Assembly: GCF_000021805.1 (NCBI RefSeq)
Contig: NC_011726.1
Coordinates: 1,116,001-1,180,000, forward strand
Reading direction: 5' to 3'
DNA length: 64,000 nucleotides
Source of the DNA: Rippkaea orientalis PCC 8801
Lineage (GTDB): Bacteria > Cyanobacteriota > Cyanobacteriia > Cyanobacteriales > Microcystaceae
The notes under the pieces were generated by a model, which did not search any database, was not told the origin of the DNA, and saw only the letters and a program-made list of their open reading frames with translations. The stretch's first letter is position 1, and every line of letters starts with the position of its first letter. Both the position numbers and the translations under genes were made by a program. Of the stretch, positions 37,147-45,663 are shown one piece after another.

Positions 37147-38943
37147 CTAATGAAATGGCCAATTAAACGGAAGACGAGAATAAACCCCTTTTGGATCATT
37201 AAGACTACGAAGGGTAGTTAATTCATCTTTAAATTTTATCAGTTCCTTGGTGAGTGGATCAGTAGAAGTCTGTCCTAGATTTTCGTTACTATCCCAGTTG
37301 TTCCTGATAAATAAAGACTCTAATCCACGTCTTTGAGGATATTCATCAAGTTGCCAATCTGTTCCTAATTTAGCCTGTTGAGCCGCATAATTAATCGCTG
37401 CATTTAACCCCCCAATACTATCGACTAATCCGATAGTTTTGGCATCTTCTCCCGACCAAATTCGTCCTTGAGCAATCTCATTAACTTTTGTTTTAGATAA
37501 CTGACGAGATTTCGCTACTCTTTCAAGAAATAGGTCATAAACTTGATTGACAAAACCTTGATAAATCGCCAATTCTTGAGGGGTTTTCGGTCGAGTTGCC
37601 GTCCCTAAATCACCAAAATTAGCGGTTTTTACCGTATCCCAACTCAGCCCATTATTGTTAGCAATTTCATTAATATTCAAGAATAAACCAAAGACTCCAA
37701 TTGATCCGGTAACGGTGTTAGCTTGAGCAAAAATATGTTGTCCTCCTGTGGCAACCCAATATCCCCCAGACGCGGCCACATTTCCCATGGAAATAATCAC
37801 GGGTTTTTCAGCTTGAGTTAATTGAATTTCTCGGAGAATAATATCAGACGCGGTGGCACTTCCCCCCGGACTATTAATCCGAATAACCACCGCTTTAATC
37901 GTCTCATCTTGGCGAATTTGTCGCAAAAGATTGGCAAAACGAGAGCCTCCGACTTGTTGTAGGGTTCCCAGTCCATCAACGATCGCCCCTTCAAGATAAA
38001 CCACGGCAATTTTTTGGCTTGAAGATCGTTCAGGTACTTGTAGAACAGGGACATTGAGATAAGTCCCTAGGGTCACTTGAGGGAAAGATTTCTCCGTACT
38101 ATTAGTCGTTCCGGTGAGTTCTTTTAACTTAGCGATCGCCTGATCTTGATACCCCACTTCATCGACTAAACCAACTTCTAAAGCTTGTTGTGCTGTCAAA
38201 ATGCCTTGATTATTGGCTAATCGTTGCAAAATTTGCGGAGAAACCTCCCGATTTTTCCCAACCGTCACTAAAAAGTTGCTCCAAAGGTCATCGAGGAGTG
38301 CCTGTAACTGCTGACGGTTTTCGGGACTGAGATCCTTACGGGTAAAGGGTTCTATTGCCCCCTTAAAACTACCAACTCGTACCGTTTGCACCCCAATTCC
38401 GTATTTATCAAAGGTTCCTGACCAAAATAACGGTTCTATTGCCAACCCTTTAAGTTCCATCTGTCCCATCGGGTTAAGAATGACGGTATCCGCTAGAGCA
38501 CTCAGATAATATTCTTGTTCGCTTAAGGTAACATCATAGACAATAATTTTCTTACCAGCTTCTCGAAATTGAGCTAACGCTTCCCGAATTTCACTAAAAG
38601 TCCCATACCCACTGCCTCCACTGGCCGTACTCCCATCGAGAAAGATTGCTTGAATGCGATCGTCTTTGGTGGCTTTTTCAATTCCCTGGAGGACTTGACG
38701 TAAAGTCAGGACACTTTGATCTTCATCGGAGAAGACATCCGAAAGGGTGAGGGGAGGTTCCGTATCTTGGACTTGGGTGGAAAGATCAAAGACTAAAACG
38801 GATTTATCCTTAATGGTTGGACTCGTATTCAAGGAAGCCAAAGAAATTAGCAAAATCACTAACCCACTGACTCCTATTGTCATAAAGAGAAATAATCCAG
38901 CAAGGGTTCCGATTAAACTAGCTAGGGTTTGTTTAAAAAACAT
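37147..38943 (-). CDS. sppA: Signal peptide peptidase SppA, 67-kDa type
   Basis: Membrane serine protease that degrades cleaved signal peptides. ATG 38943 (MFFKQTLASLIG) gives 598 residues; a TTG 15 bases upstream is possible. One N-terminal membrane helix (about 8-40), then two tandem peptidase S49 domains as in E. coli SppA: the first with GYGTFSEIREALAQF and DTVILNPMGQMELKGLAIEPLF (lysine of the dyad in this part), the second with VIRINSPGGSATASD and the serine in VAASGGYWVATGG, then GSIGVFG. In cyanobacteria an SppA homologue is linked to phycobilisome and light responses; that role is not shown here. Confidence 0.93.
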   Translation of the reverse strand: MFFKQTLASLIGTLAGLFLFMTIGVSGLVILLISLASLNTSPTIKDKSVLVFDLSTQVQDTEPPLTLSDVFSDEDQSVLTLRQVLQGIEKATKDDRIQAIFLDGSTASGGSGYGTFSEIREALAQFREAGKKIIVYDVTLSEQEYYLSALADTVILNPMGQMELKGLAIEPLFWSGTFDKYGIGVQTVRVGSFKGAIEPFTRKDLSPENRQQLQALLDDLWSNFLVTVGKNREVSPQILQRLANNQGILTAQQALEVGLVDEVGYQDQAIAKLKELTGTTNSTEKSFPQVTLGTYLNVPVLQVPERSSSQKIAVVYLEGAIVDGLGTLQQVGGSRFANLLRQIRQDETIKAVVIRINSPGGSATASDIILREIQLTQAEKPVIISMGNVAASGGYWVATGGQHIFAQANTVTGSIGVFGLFLNINEIANNNGLSWDTVKTANFGDLGTATRPKTPQELAIYQGFVNQVYDLFLERVAKSRQLSKTKVNEIAQGRIWSGEDAKTIGLVDSIGGLNAAINYAAQQAKLGTDWQLDEYPQRRGLESLFIRNNWDSNENLGQTSTDPLTKELIKFKDELTTLRSLNDPKGVYSRLPFNWPFH

Positions 38944-38958
38944 AAAACTATCATTCAA

Positions 38959-39258
38959 AGTTGTTACATATTAAGGCTTTTAGTGTTGAGGTAAGCCCTA
39001 TAAGCCTAATTTACTTCAGACTTACTTCAATTAAGACTATTGTGCTGGTTTTTTTACCTCATATACACCTCAATAATCATACTTCACTTACCTAATGTGA
39101 GTTCAGAATAAGCTAAAAGGCTAATTCTATCGTTGTCTGAAACACGCATTGTCTCGTTAATAATGCTCCAACTCCGAACTCAATACCCCGAACTCACGTT
39201 ACAAATAACACTTAGGAATTTCTGTAGGATGCCTTCCAAGGCATCCTACCCATAAAAC
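38959..39258. repeat. Intergenic region with two inverted-repeat structures
   Basis: No gene is seen in these 300 bases. Bases 39093-39104 (TAATGTGAGTTC) and 39190-39201 (GAACTCACGTTA) are inverted repeats matching at 11 of 12 positions around 85 bases, a MITE-like arrangement; several GAACTCA/GAGTTC units lie inside. Bases 39224-39249 form a second, perfect hairpin, GTAGGATGCCTT/AAGGCATCCTAC with a 2-base loop, just after the protease stop and probably its terminator. Confidence 0.6.
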
Positions 39259-41028
39259 TTAAGCCGTTTTCCCCTCTCCTTTAGTGGCTAACCAAGCTAA
39301 TGCTAAACACAATAAGGCATTAACCCCTAAAAAAGTTCGAGCAAGATTAACAGAAGGCATCCATAATACTTCAGGACTCATCACTGCATGAACCGTTAAA
39401 CAGGAAGCCACCCCCAAACAAATCCCGATCGCAAAGCCTTTTCCTTGACGATGCCCTAACAACAAAGCAATCAAAACAAAGGGAATTAAAACACTCGCTA
39501 ATAAAGGATTTAATAAAGCCGTTCCTTGAATAGCATTAGCCAATTCCGGAACCGAACTTCCCATGACACGAAACGGCCATTGAGGCAGATCAAAGATATA
39601 GACTCCTTGTAGGAAAAATAACCCTGAACTGCCTAAAATGAGTCCCCAATTCAGCATCGAACCCCATTGAAAGGGGAAATAAACCCGTAACAACCAAGCC
39701 AAAAGATAGGAACCCAAAACCATTAAGATTTTAGGCATTAAAGCGACGACTCCGCCATCAATCCAAAAACGAGGATTAAGATAGCCATTATCGCGCAACC
39801 ATCGGAAGAAATCACGGAAAGTAATTTGTCCTTTAACCGCTAATTTAACCGCTTCTCCTGCGTCTAATTGTCCAGCCCCAAAATGATTAAACGGATCATC
39901 TTGAACCTTACGCGAAGAGGCTTTAAGAACCTTTAACACCTCAGAGGGTTCTTTAATCCCAGAAGCTTTAATTAACGCTGCCACACCCGCCACATGGGGG
40001 GCTGCCATACTGGTTCCTTGTAACCCTGCAAATACGGATTCTCCCGTTTTGGGATCGATGGTTTCTTGGAGGATTTTGCCCGCTTCACTGCCTCCTGGGG
40101 CAGAAATATCGACCCCTGCGCCGTAGTTAGAATAGGGGGCTTTTTTCCCGGCAGGATCTAAGGCAGAAACACTGATCACCTTGGGATAACGCGCGGGATA
40201 GGAGGCCGAATTTTGATTAGCATTGCCAGCAGCAGCAATAATGACTACCCCTTTTGAGTCAGCGTAGTCGATGGCTTCTTTCATCACCTGACTTTCGCCC
40301 CCGCCGCCTAAACTCATATTAATGATATCTGCGCCATGATCGGCAGCAAAACGGATGGCTTCGGCAATATCAGCGACGGTTCCCCCTCCTCCGGCGGAAA
40401 GGACTTTCAGGGGCATAATTTTAGCCCCATAGGCGACCCCGGCAACTCCATAGTTATTATTGGTGGATTGGGCAATGGTTCCGGCAACGTGGGTTCCGTG
40501 TCCGTTATCGTCGTCAGCGTTGTTCCCATCATTGACAAAATCATACCCTTGGACAAATTCGGTTTGTCGTAAGTCAGGAACCCGACTGACTCCGGTATCA
40601 ATAACGGCAACGGTTACGCCTTCTCCTTTGCTGTCTTCCCAAGCCCGTTCGATATTGATATTATGTAAGTTCCATTGCTTGCTATAGTCGGGATCATTGG
40701 GGGCTTCTAGGGCTTGATAAATATAGTTTGGTTCGATATATTCAATATACTGTTTAATAGAAGATTGTTTGAGTTTTTTCAGTAGGTTGCCATCGCCCTC
40801 TAGGGTATAAATATGATCATCGATGGAAAAAATACTATTGAGACTAGCGGTTTTTTGATAGGTTTGTGCGATCGTCCTAATTTCCTCACTTAAAACAGAA
40901 GTGGGGACATCTTCGCGGAAATTAACAATCACGGAGTTAAATTCGCCTTTCGTTGCTAACCCTTTAAAACTACTGAGGGCGAACCACACTCCCAGAATAA
41001 ATAAACAGAGAAATAAGAACTTTTTCAT
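39259..41028 (-). CDS. Subtilisin-like S8 serine protease with C-terminal membrane region
   Basis: 589 residues. Signal peptide or N-terminal anchor at about 1-22, an inhibitor I9-like propeptide (NSVIVNFREDVPTS, about 31-105), then the peptidase S8 domain with the triad in AVIDTGVS (D144), NGHGTHVAG (H177) and GTSMAAPHVAG (S340), plus the oxyanion asparagine in AAAGNANQ. From about 420 there are four to five membrane helices to the C-terminus, so the protease faces the periplasm or lumen while tethered. This tail is not part of the core family. The substrate is unknown. Confidence 0.93.
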   Translation of the reverse strand: MKKFLFLCLFILGVWFALSSFKGLATKGEFNSVIVNFREDVPTSVLSEEIRTIAQTYQKTASLNSIFSIDDHIYTLEGDGNLLKKLKQSSIKQYIEYIEPNYIYQALEAPNDPDYSKQWNLHNINIERAWEDSKGEGVTVAVIDTGVSRVPDLRQTEFVQGYDFVNDGNNADDDNGHGTHVAGTIAQSTNNNYGVAGVAYGAKIMPLKVLSAGGGGTVADIAEAIRFAADHGADIINMSLGGGGESQVMKEAIDYADSKGVVIIAAAGNANQNSASYPARYPKVISVSALDPAGKKAPYSNYGAGVDISAPGGSEAGKILQETIDPKTGESVFAGLQGTSMAAPHVAGVAALIKASGIKEPSEVLKVLKASSRKVQDDPFNHFGAGQLDAGEAVKLAVKGQITFRDFFRWLRDNGYLNPRFWIDGGVVALMPKILMVLGSYLLAWLLRVYFPFQWGSMLNWGLILGSSGLFFLQGVYIFDLPQWPFRVMGSSVPELANAIQGTALLNPLLASVLIPFVLIALLLGHRQGKGFAIGICLGVASCLTVHAVMSPEVLWMPSVNLARTFLGVNALLCLALAWLATKGEGKTA

Positions 41029-41117
41029 TATTACTAGACCTTTACGTTGCCTGTCTGACTATTAGGATAACGCATCGTCAAACATCTTTCTTGAGGAATT
41101 TCTACTCACTGAAATGG

Positions 41118-41441
41118 CTAGGGATCGATCCCCCGATAGAGATCCGCGATCGCAAATTCGAGGTCAATACTTTGTCGGGTGACGCGATGGCCTGCTTCGT
41201 AAATGGTCGTTTCCCAGATGCCCACAGAGGTACAGCGACGGCAATCGACATACTGGCTTTCTTGGGCAATCAACACATATTCTTCTAAGGTTTCCAGGTT
41301 TTGATAGTCATTAAACTTTTCGCCCTGGTCAAAGGCAGAGGTACCGGGGGAAAGGACTTCGGCGATGAGTTTGGGATAGCGTTTAATGTAATGGTCTTGG
41401 CGATCACGAGGGTTGCAGGTCACAAAGGCATCGGGATAGTA
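41118..41441 (-). pseudogene. Uma2 family gene, C-terminal part (interrupted by mobile element)
   Basis: On the minus strand the frame enters from the element boundary with YYPDAFVTCNPRDRQDHYIKRYPKLIAEVLSPGTSAFDQGEKF, the recognisable core of the Uma2 (DUF820) family, a PD-(D/E)XK-like nuclease fold very common in cyanobacteria. It continues to a normal C-terminus (ADLYRGIDP). The upstream part of the same gene is found beyond the mobile element at 44587-44715. Joining the two pieces keeps the frame. Confidence 0.85.
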
Positions 41442-41485
41442 TTGACATCCACCCCCGTTAACCTATCGGTTTAACGGGGGATTCC
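41442..41485 (-). ncRNA. tnpB right end / probable omega RNA 3' part
   Basis: Immediately after the tnpB stop. CCCCCGTTAA and TTAACGGGGG (41452-41480) form a strong hairpin. In studied TnpB systems the guide RNA scaffold comes from the end of tnpB plus this right end, and the guide is the flanking host sequence, here the minus-strand bases starting TACTATCCCGATGCC at 41441. The RNA itself is inferred from the family. Confidence 0.5.
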
Positions 41486-42697
41486 CTAAAACAAGCTTAA
41501 TTGCTTATATTGAGGGGTGGTTGACGCTTCACTGAGATGTGCTTTCTTATTAGAAAGTCTTATCTTCTCTCCACGTCCGTTTTTAGTCTCAGGATGCCCT
41601 CCCGCGACTTTTAAAATATTCGTTGCAGCATTAACATCTCTATCGTGAACTGCACCACAATTTAAGCAAGTCCACTCTCGAATATTAAGCTCTTTTTTTC
41701 CACCCTTAAACCCACAACTTGAACAGGTTTGACTGGTAGCTTCCCATCGGTTAATTATCCTAACATCTCTCCCATAAATCTCTCCTTTAGTTTCTAGCAT
41801 CGTCCGAAAACTACGCCATCCTAAATCAGAAATCGCACGGGAAAGTTTACGGTTTTTAACCATTCCACTGACATTAAGATCTTCTAAGGCAATCGTTTGG
41901 TTTTCACGAATTAACTTAGTTGATAGTTGATGCAGAAAATCAGTCCTAATATCAGTTATCTTAGCGTGTAGTTTAGCTACTTTTAATCTAGCTACTTCAT
42001 GTCTTTTACTACCTTTTTGCTTTCTAGATAGATTCTTCTGAAGCCTTCTTAATCGTTTAAGGTTGTGTTTTAAAGGCTTAGGGGATTTAATCTTTTCACC
42101 GTTGTTTAAAGTGGCAAAATCAATGATACCTAAATCAATCCCAATGGAATTATTATTAGGAGCTAACGGACTAGAATTAACATCACAAACAAAGCTTAAA
42201 AAGTATCTATTAGCACTGTCTTTAATGACAGTAACAGATGATGGTTTAGATGGTAATTCTCTAGACCAAACTATTTTTAACTTACCTATTTTAGCTAAGT
42301 AAACATTCTGCTGATTAATCTTAAATCCGTTATCCGTAAATCTTGCTGATTGTCTAAATTTACGGCTTTTAAACTTTGGAGATTTAACTTTTTTACCTTT
42401 CCGTTTTCCTTGGCAAGACTTGAAAAAGTTAGAATAGGCTACTTCTAAATCCCTTAAGCTTTGCTGCAAAGGAATGGCAGAAACCTCTCCTAACCATATT
42501 TTCTCCTCAGTCTTTTTAAGCTGTGTTAATCGACTAGAAAGTTGCGTATTATTCGGCTTTTTTCTTCCCTCCCTATATTCTTGCTGGCAATGAGCTAAAG
42601 CATCATTCCATACGACTCTTGTACAGCCAAACAGTTTAGCTAGGGCTGTTTTTTGTGAGGTTGTCGGATAGATTCGGAACTTTAATCTTTGCTTCAT
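41486..42697 (-). CDS. tnpB: RNA-guided endonuclease TnpB
   Basis: 403 residues from ATG 42697 (MKQRLKFRIYPTTSQK); the longer open frame upstream is not coding. N-terminal OrfB helix-turn-helix region, then a RuvC-like nuclease with all three acidic residues: IGIDLGIIDF (D188), IALEDLNVSG (E272) and HDRDVNAATN (D354). The zinc finger is complete: CSSCGF (C325, C328) and CLNCGA (C344, C347). It therefore looks active as the RNA-guided nuclease now known for this family, cutting at targets flanked by the element's target-adjacent motif. The gene is intact while the host Uma2 gene is broken. A C-terminal tail of about 35 residues overlaps the likely guide-RNA scaffold. Confidence 0.93.
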   Translation of the reverse strand: MKQRLKFRIYPTTSQKTALAKLFGCTRVVWNDALAHCQQEYREGRKKPNNTQLSSRLTQLKKTEEKIWLGEVSAIPLQQSLRDLEVAYSNFFKSCQGKRKGKKVKSPKFKSRKFRQSARFTDNGFKINQQNVYLAKIGKLKIVWSRELPSKPSSVTVIKDSANRYFLSFVCDVNSSPLAPNNNSIGIDLGIIDFATLNNGEKIKSPKPLKHNLKRLRRLQKNLSRKQKGSKRHEVARLKVAKLHAKITDIRTDFLHQLSTKLIRENQTIALEDLNVSGMVKNRKLSRAISDLGWRSFRTMLETKGEIYGRDVRIINRWEATSQTCSSCGFKGGKKELNIREWTCLNCGAVHDRDVNAATNILKVAGGHPETKNGRGEKIRLSNKKAHLSEASTTPQYKQLSLF

Positions 42698-42731
42698 GCT
42701 ATGATTATACAGGATATTTCTGTATTTGTGT

Positions 42732-42869
42732 ATGAAAGTAAGATTAGATTTCCAAATAGAAGATGTTGAAAAACAACACCTTGATGAGTATTGTCGAAAA
42801 ACAGGTAGGACAAAAACTGACGTACTGAGGGAATTGATTAGAAATCTGGTCATCCCAAAACATTCCTGA
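42732..42869 (+). CDS. Tiny ribbon-helix-helix protein divergent from tnpB
   Basis: 45 residues: a beta strand MKVRLDFQIE, helix 1 DVEKQHLDEYCRKTG, helix 2 TKTDVLRELIRNLV, the layout of a CopG/Arc-type RHH domain (hxhRh...D..R.......R.....R...). It starts 34 bases from the tnpB start on the opposite strand, so the two share a promoter region and the protein may repress it. The IS4-like element inserted only 17 bases after its stop. Too short for most gene finders. The pairing of a small RHH gene with tnpB is familiar in cyanobacterial elements, as I recall. Confidence 0.65.
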   Translation: MKVRLDFQIEDVEKQHLDEYCRKTGRTKTDVLRELIRNLVIPKHS

Positions 42870-42886
42870 AAAGTTGTGCTTCGCGG

Positions 42887-44505
42887 TTGACGGGGTGACA
42901 AGAGTTGGGAAAGGCTTACCAGAGCGTAGTTTGCCGACTTGACTTAAATTTAAAATCCCCGTTATTAATAACTCTCACTAATGCTTTTTATTATTACAAT
43001 TGGCTTCATTAATGTTACAAAAGCGCGGGGGAAATTTTTTTCGATTATTATTTGAATAGCTGAAAAAATGATACAATAAATTTATCAGTTATTGTTTAAC
43101 TGATTACATGGTTACAATGTATGCGACGAAATAAGAGGAAATTAACTAATAGCAGATAAGGCTTTTAAACCTCGGTTATATTCATTAATTTTGTGAAGGT
43201 TAATTCTCATAATTTGTTCAACAAACAAGTAACAGAAATCCCAGGCTAAGACCCAACTTTGTCCATATAGCCCTACCCAAAATTCACTATGTCTTCTGAC
43301 TTGTCTTTTCGGTTCTGTTAGTCTAGATATATACTTTTGATATCCTCTATTTTTAATTGACTTCCCTTTTAAAGCCGATAAAGTATAAGCAATAGCTATT
43401 AATAAAATCAAGTTAGTAAGTCGATGAATATTAGCTTTACTCCCTTCGAGATTATATCCTCCACTCTTATAATCTCGAAACATAGCTTCAATTCCACCTC
43501 TGATTTTATAATATTTTATGACTTCGGATGGGTTATCTAAATTGGTTATAATAAACCAAGGTTCTTCTTCCTGATGGTTTCTATATTTTCTCTTCTGATA
43601 AGCCAATACATTAAAGCGACCAAACCCTTTTTGCTTGGTGATAAAAATGTTTTTTTCAAAAACTTTGACTCCTGGGGTCAGGGTTAAATCTTGAAAGCGT
43701 TTTTGATTCTTCTTACTTCTTCTAATGTAGACATTTTTCCTTTCTCGAAAAGCAAAATAGATGGGATTTTTAGCCGTTCGGTTTCGTTTCTTTAACCAAT
43801 AAGATAATTCTACCCCATGAAACTCCCTATCCCCTAAAATTAATAACTCATAGTCGGCAAATAATTTCAAGACCGGTCGGATTAAAGCGATTTGTTCTTT
43901 GACGTTGCTGCTTCCTTTTTTCTCTAGAATTTGCCAGTAAATAGGGAAGGCTCTCTTTCTCCAAACTACACTAATCATGAACACATTTTTATCCTGCCAC
44001 TGAGTCCTATCCAAAACTAAAGTTAAACGACTTCCTGGTTTAAATTCTCGTTCTACTATTAATTTTATCAGAGGAAACCATAATAAGACAAGGCTTAAGC
44101 ACGGTTCGACTAAAAATCTTTGAATCTTCTTTCTACGACTTTCGTATAGAATAGGAAGAGGAAGATAAGCCGCTAACCGTTCTATTCTAACTTGTTTATG
44201 AACTTGTAAAAGCCATATTAATATTCGTAAAAGTAAAAATTTACTTTTTGATAATGCGTTTTGTAAATAGTCCTGATAGAAAGGCAAAAAATCCATAGAT
44301 GATGATGAAAGAACATGATGACTGAACAAGCCTTTTTATCATTTTAGGGCAGATTAATTCTGTTCATTTCTAACAATTAGACATTTTCTCGTCTAGATAG
44401 ACTATTTGTACTGTTTATCGGGTGGGCTGAATCTATTTTTTCAGGCGATCGCTGATCTCTAAATCCCTGACGGTGAGCCTTTTCCAACCCTTGTCACCCC
44501 GTCAA
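42887..44505 (-). mobile_element. IS4-like insertion sequence, 1619 bp, with 9-bp target duplication
   Basis: The left end reads TTGACGGGGTGACAAGAGTT and the right end is its inverted counterpart (AACCCTTGTCACCCCGTCAA); the match extends for about 29 bases with two mismatches. The 9 bases GCTTCGCGG occur directly before (42878-42886) and directly after (44506-44514), a classical target site duplication. One transposase gene fills most of the element. Ends, duplication and gene are all intact, which points to a recent insertion. Confidence 0.92.
43142..44296 (-). CDS. IS4 family transposase
   Basis: 384 residues from ATG 44296 (MDFLPFYQDYLQ); an in-frame ATG 33 bases earlier is less likely. 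DDE motifs: first Asp in TLVLDRTQWQ, second in LLILGDREFHG, and the glutamate in the IS4-type Y-x2-R-x3-E-x6-K block (YYKIRGGIEAMFRDYKSGGYNLE). The N-terminal VRIERLAAYLPLPILYESRRKKIQRFL resembles many cyanobacterial IS4 transposases. No frameshift or stop, so probably functional. Confidence 0.9.
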   Translation of the reverse strand: MDFLPFYQDYLQNALSKSKFLLLRILIWLLQVHKQVRIERLAAYLPLPILYESRRKKIQRFLVEPCLSLVLLWFPLIKLIVEREFKPGSRLTLVLDRTQWQDKNVFMISVVWRKRAFPIYWQILEKKGSSNVKEQIALIRPVLKLFADYELLILGDREFHGVELSYWLKKRNRTAKNPIYFAFRERKNVYIRRSKKNQKRFQDLTLTPGVKVFEKNIFITKQKGFGRFNVLAYQKRKYRNHQEEEPWFIITNLDNPSEVIKYYKIRGGIEAMFRDYKSGGYNLEGSKANIHRLTNLILLIAIAYTLSALKGKSIKNRGYQKYISRLTEPKRQVRRHSEFWVGLYGQSWVLAWDFCYLFVEQIMRINLHKINEYNRGLKALSAIS

Positions 44506-44586
44506 GCTTCGCGGTTAATTTATTGGTCGGGGTTTCATCCCACCGCTAACATCTGTGTAACGGGGGTCTTCACCCCGACATTAGAG

Positions 44587-44715
44587 ATAAAACTCATCTT
44601 TATCGTTTACTTTCACATTACCTGAGTAAAACCGACATTCTGTCTGATTGCCTAAATGATCGTCAATAACCTTCAGGAAGTTAAATGCGATGCGATATTT
44701 ATACCAACCTACTTA
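44587..44715 (-). pseudogene. Uma2 family gene, N-terminal part (interrupted and decayed)
   Basis: On the minus strand a frame reads WYKYRIAFNFLKVIDDHLGNQ and ECRFYSGNVKVNDKDEFY and runs straight into the tnpB element. This is the segment that precedes the YYPDAFVTC core in Uma2 proteins. Upstream it is closed by TAA after a few codons, and the usual first 40-50 residues (the EYL...E.......G region) are not found, so the 5' part has also decayed or been lost. Confidence 0.7.
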
Positions 44716-44741
44716 GCGGTGGTTCAATCGCTACAATCCCA

Positions 44742-45653
44742 TCACTCTAGTCCATGAATGACTAACTCGTAATAATCTTGATGAATTGATTCTAAACTAT
44801 CTTGTAATTCTTGGGCGTGTAACCAACCAACACAGCCTGAATATAAACAGTTTTTATTTTTATCCGCTAGAAAGATAAAAAGAACATTGAGAGGGTTTTT
44901 CCAAATGCGAATAGTTTTCCCATCTTGGAACATTAAATATACTTGCGATCGCTCAAAATCATTGTTTTGTATCGGGGTCATTCCGGGGATAGACCGCAAC
45001 CGTTCAATTAATTGTGTGGTTAAATCTTTTTCGGGGGTAATTGGTAGGGGTAAAATATACCAAAACTGTTCAATAGCATCAATGACTTGGGGTTCGTTTT
45101 TTAAGTTTGCATGACTAAATCCTGGTAAACAAACGAATTTAGCTGAAGGAATTTGGGTGGTTTTAATTCTAATGGTTCCATCGGTTCCATTTCCTAAATC
45201 TCCTGCAATGACTAAGGTAGGAATGGCATGGGCAATTTTCTCGGCCATCCCTTGACGACTTTGCAGTAAATATTCAGCTATTTCTAGTTTTTCGGGTTCA
45301 AGAATGCCAAAGGTTTTAGTCCCATTAACCGGACAACCAATCAAAACAATAGAGTTGACTTTTGACCATAATTCGGGATGGCGATCAATGTATTCTAACC
45401 ACATTAATCCCGCTAAAGAATAGCCGATGACTCGCCAAGGTGTATCAGGATAATTGGCTAGAACTTCCCTAGCCTGTTGTTCAATCATTTCTTGAATATC
45501 AACTATTTTAATCCAGGTTTTTAACCAACCAAAGTTAGGGGCAATAATTTGGGTTTTTGGCGTGCCTAATGCGGTTGCCAATCGGATAATTCCTTGATTG
45601 GTATCCGTCCATCCCTGTTGTGTTAACAGTATAAAATCTGGGGAGTCCATCAT
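44742..45653 (-). CDS. Alpha/beta hydrolase family protein with C-terminal extension
   Basis: 303 residues. An alpha/beta-hydrolase core with FILLTQQGWTDTN at the start, the nucleophile elbow WRVIGYSLAGLMWLEY (GYSLAG, serine nucleophile), a possible acid in LVIAGDLGNGTDG and a histidine in LPGFSHANLKNEPQVIDAIEQFW. After about residue 205 a separate 95-residue domain follows (TQLIERLRSIPGMTPI...TIRIWKNPLNVLFIFLADKN) that I do not recognise. It starts 10 bases after purN ends on the same strand and is probably cotranscribed with it. Substrate unknown. Confidence 0.75.
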   Translation of the reverse strand: MMDSPDFILLTQQGWTDTNQGIIRLATALGTPKTQIIAPNFGWLKTWIKIVDIQEMIEQQAREVLANYPDTPWRVIGYSLAGLMWLEYIDRHPELWSKVNSIVLIGCPVNGTKTFGILEPEKLEIAEYLLQSRQGMAEKIAHAIPTLVIAGDLGNGTDGTIRIKTTQIPSAKFVCLPGFSHANLKNEPQVIDAIEQFWYILPLPITPEKDLTTQLIERLRSIPGMTPIQNNDFERSQVYLMFQDGKTIRIWKNPLNVLFIFLADKNKNCLYSGCVGWLHAQELQDSLESIHQDYYELVIHGLE

Positions 45654-45663
45654 GGCTTTTCTG

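Larger units (their letters stand above)
41442..44586 (-). mobile_element. tnpB-only IS200/IS605-type element inserted in a Uma2 gene, itself split by an IS4-like element
   Basis: Removing this segment rejoins the Uma2 gene in frame (DEFY + YYPDAF). The minus-strand right end is GGGGGTGGATGTCAA with a hairpin at 41452-41480; the left end begins TAATGTCGGGGTGAAG with an inverted repeat GTCGGGGT/ACCCCGAC at about 44523-44578. There is no target duplication, as expected for IS200/IS605. It carries tnpB and a small divergent ribbon-helix-helix gene and no tnpA. The inner IS4-like element and its 9-bp duplication account for 1628 bases, so the original element was about 1.5 kb. Confidence 0.8.

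Noticed and set aside
42698-42901. Upstream extension of the tnpB frame to 42901
   Set aside because: The extra 68 residues overlap the divergent ribbon-helix-helix gene and the IS4 end; TnpB proteins begin at MKQRLKFRIYP.
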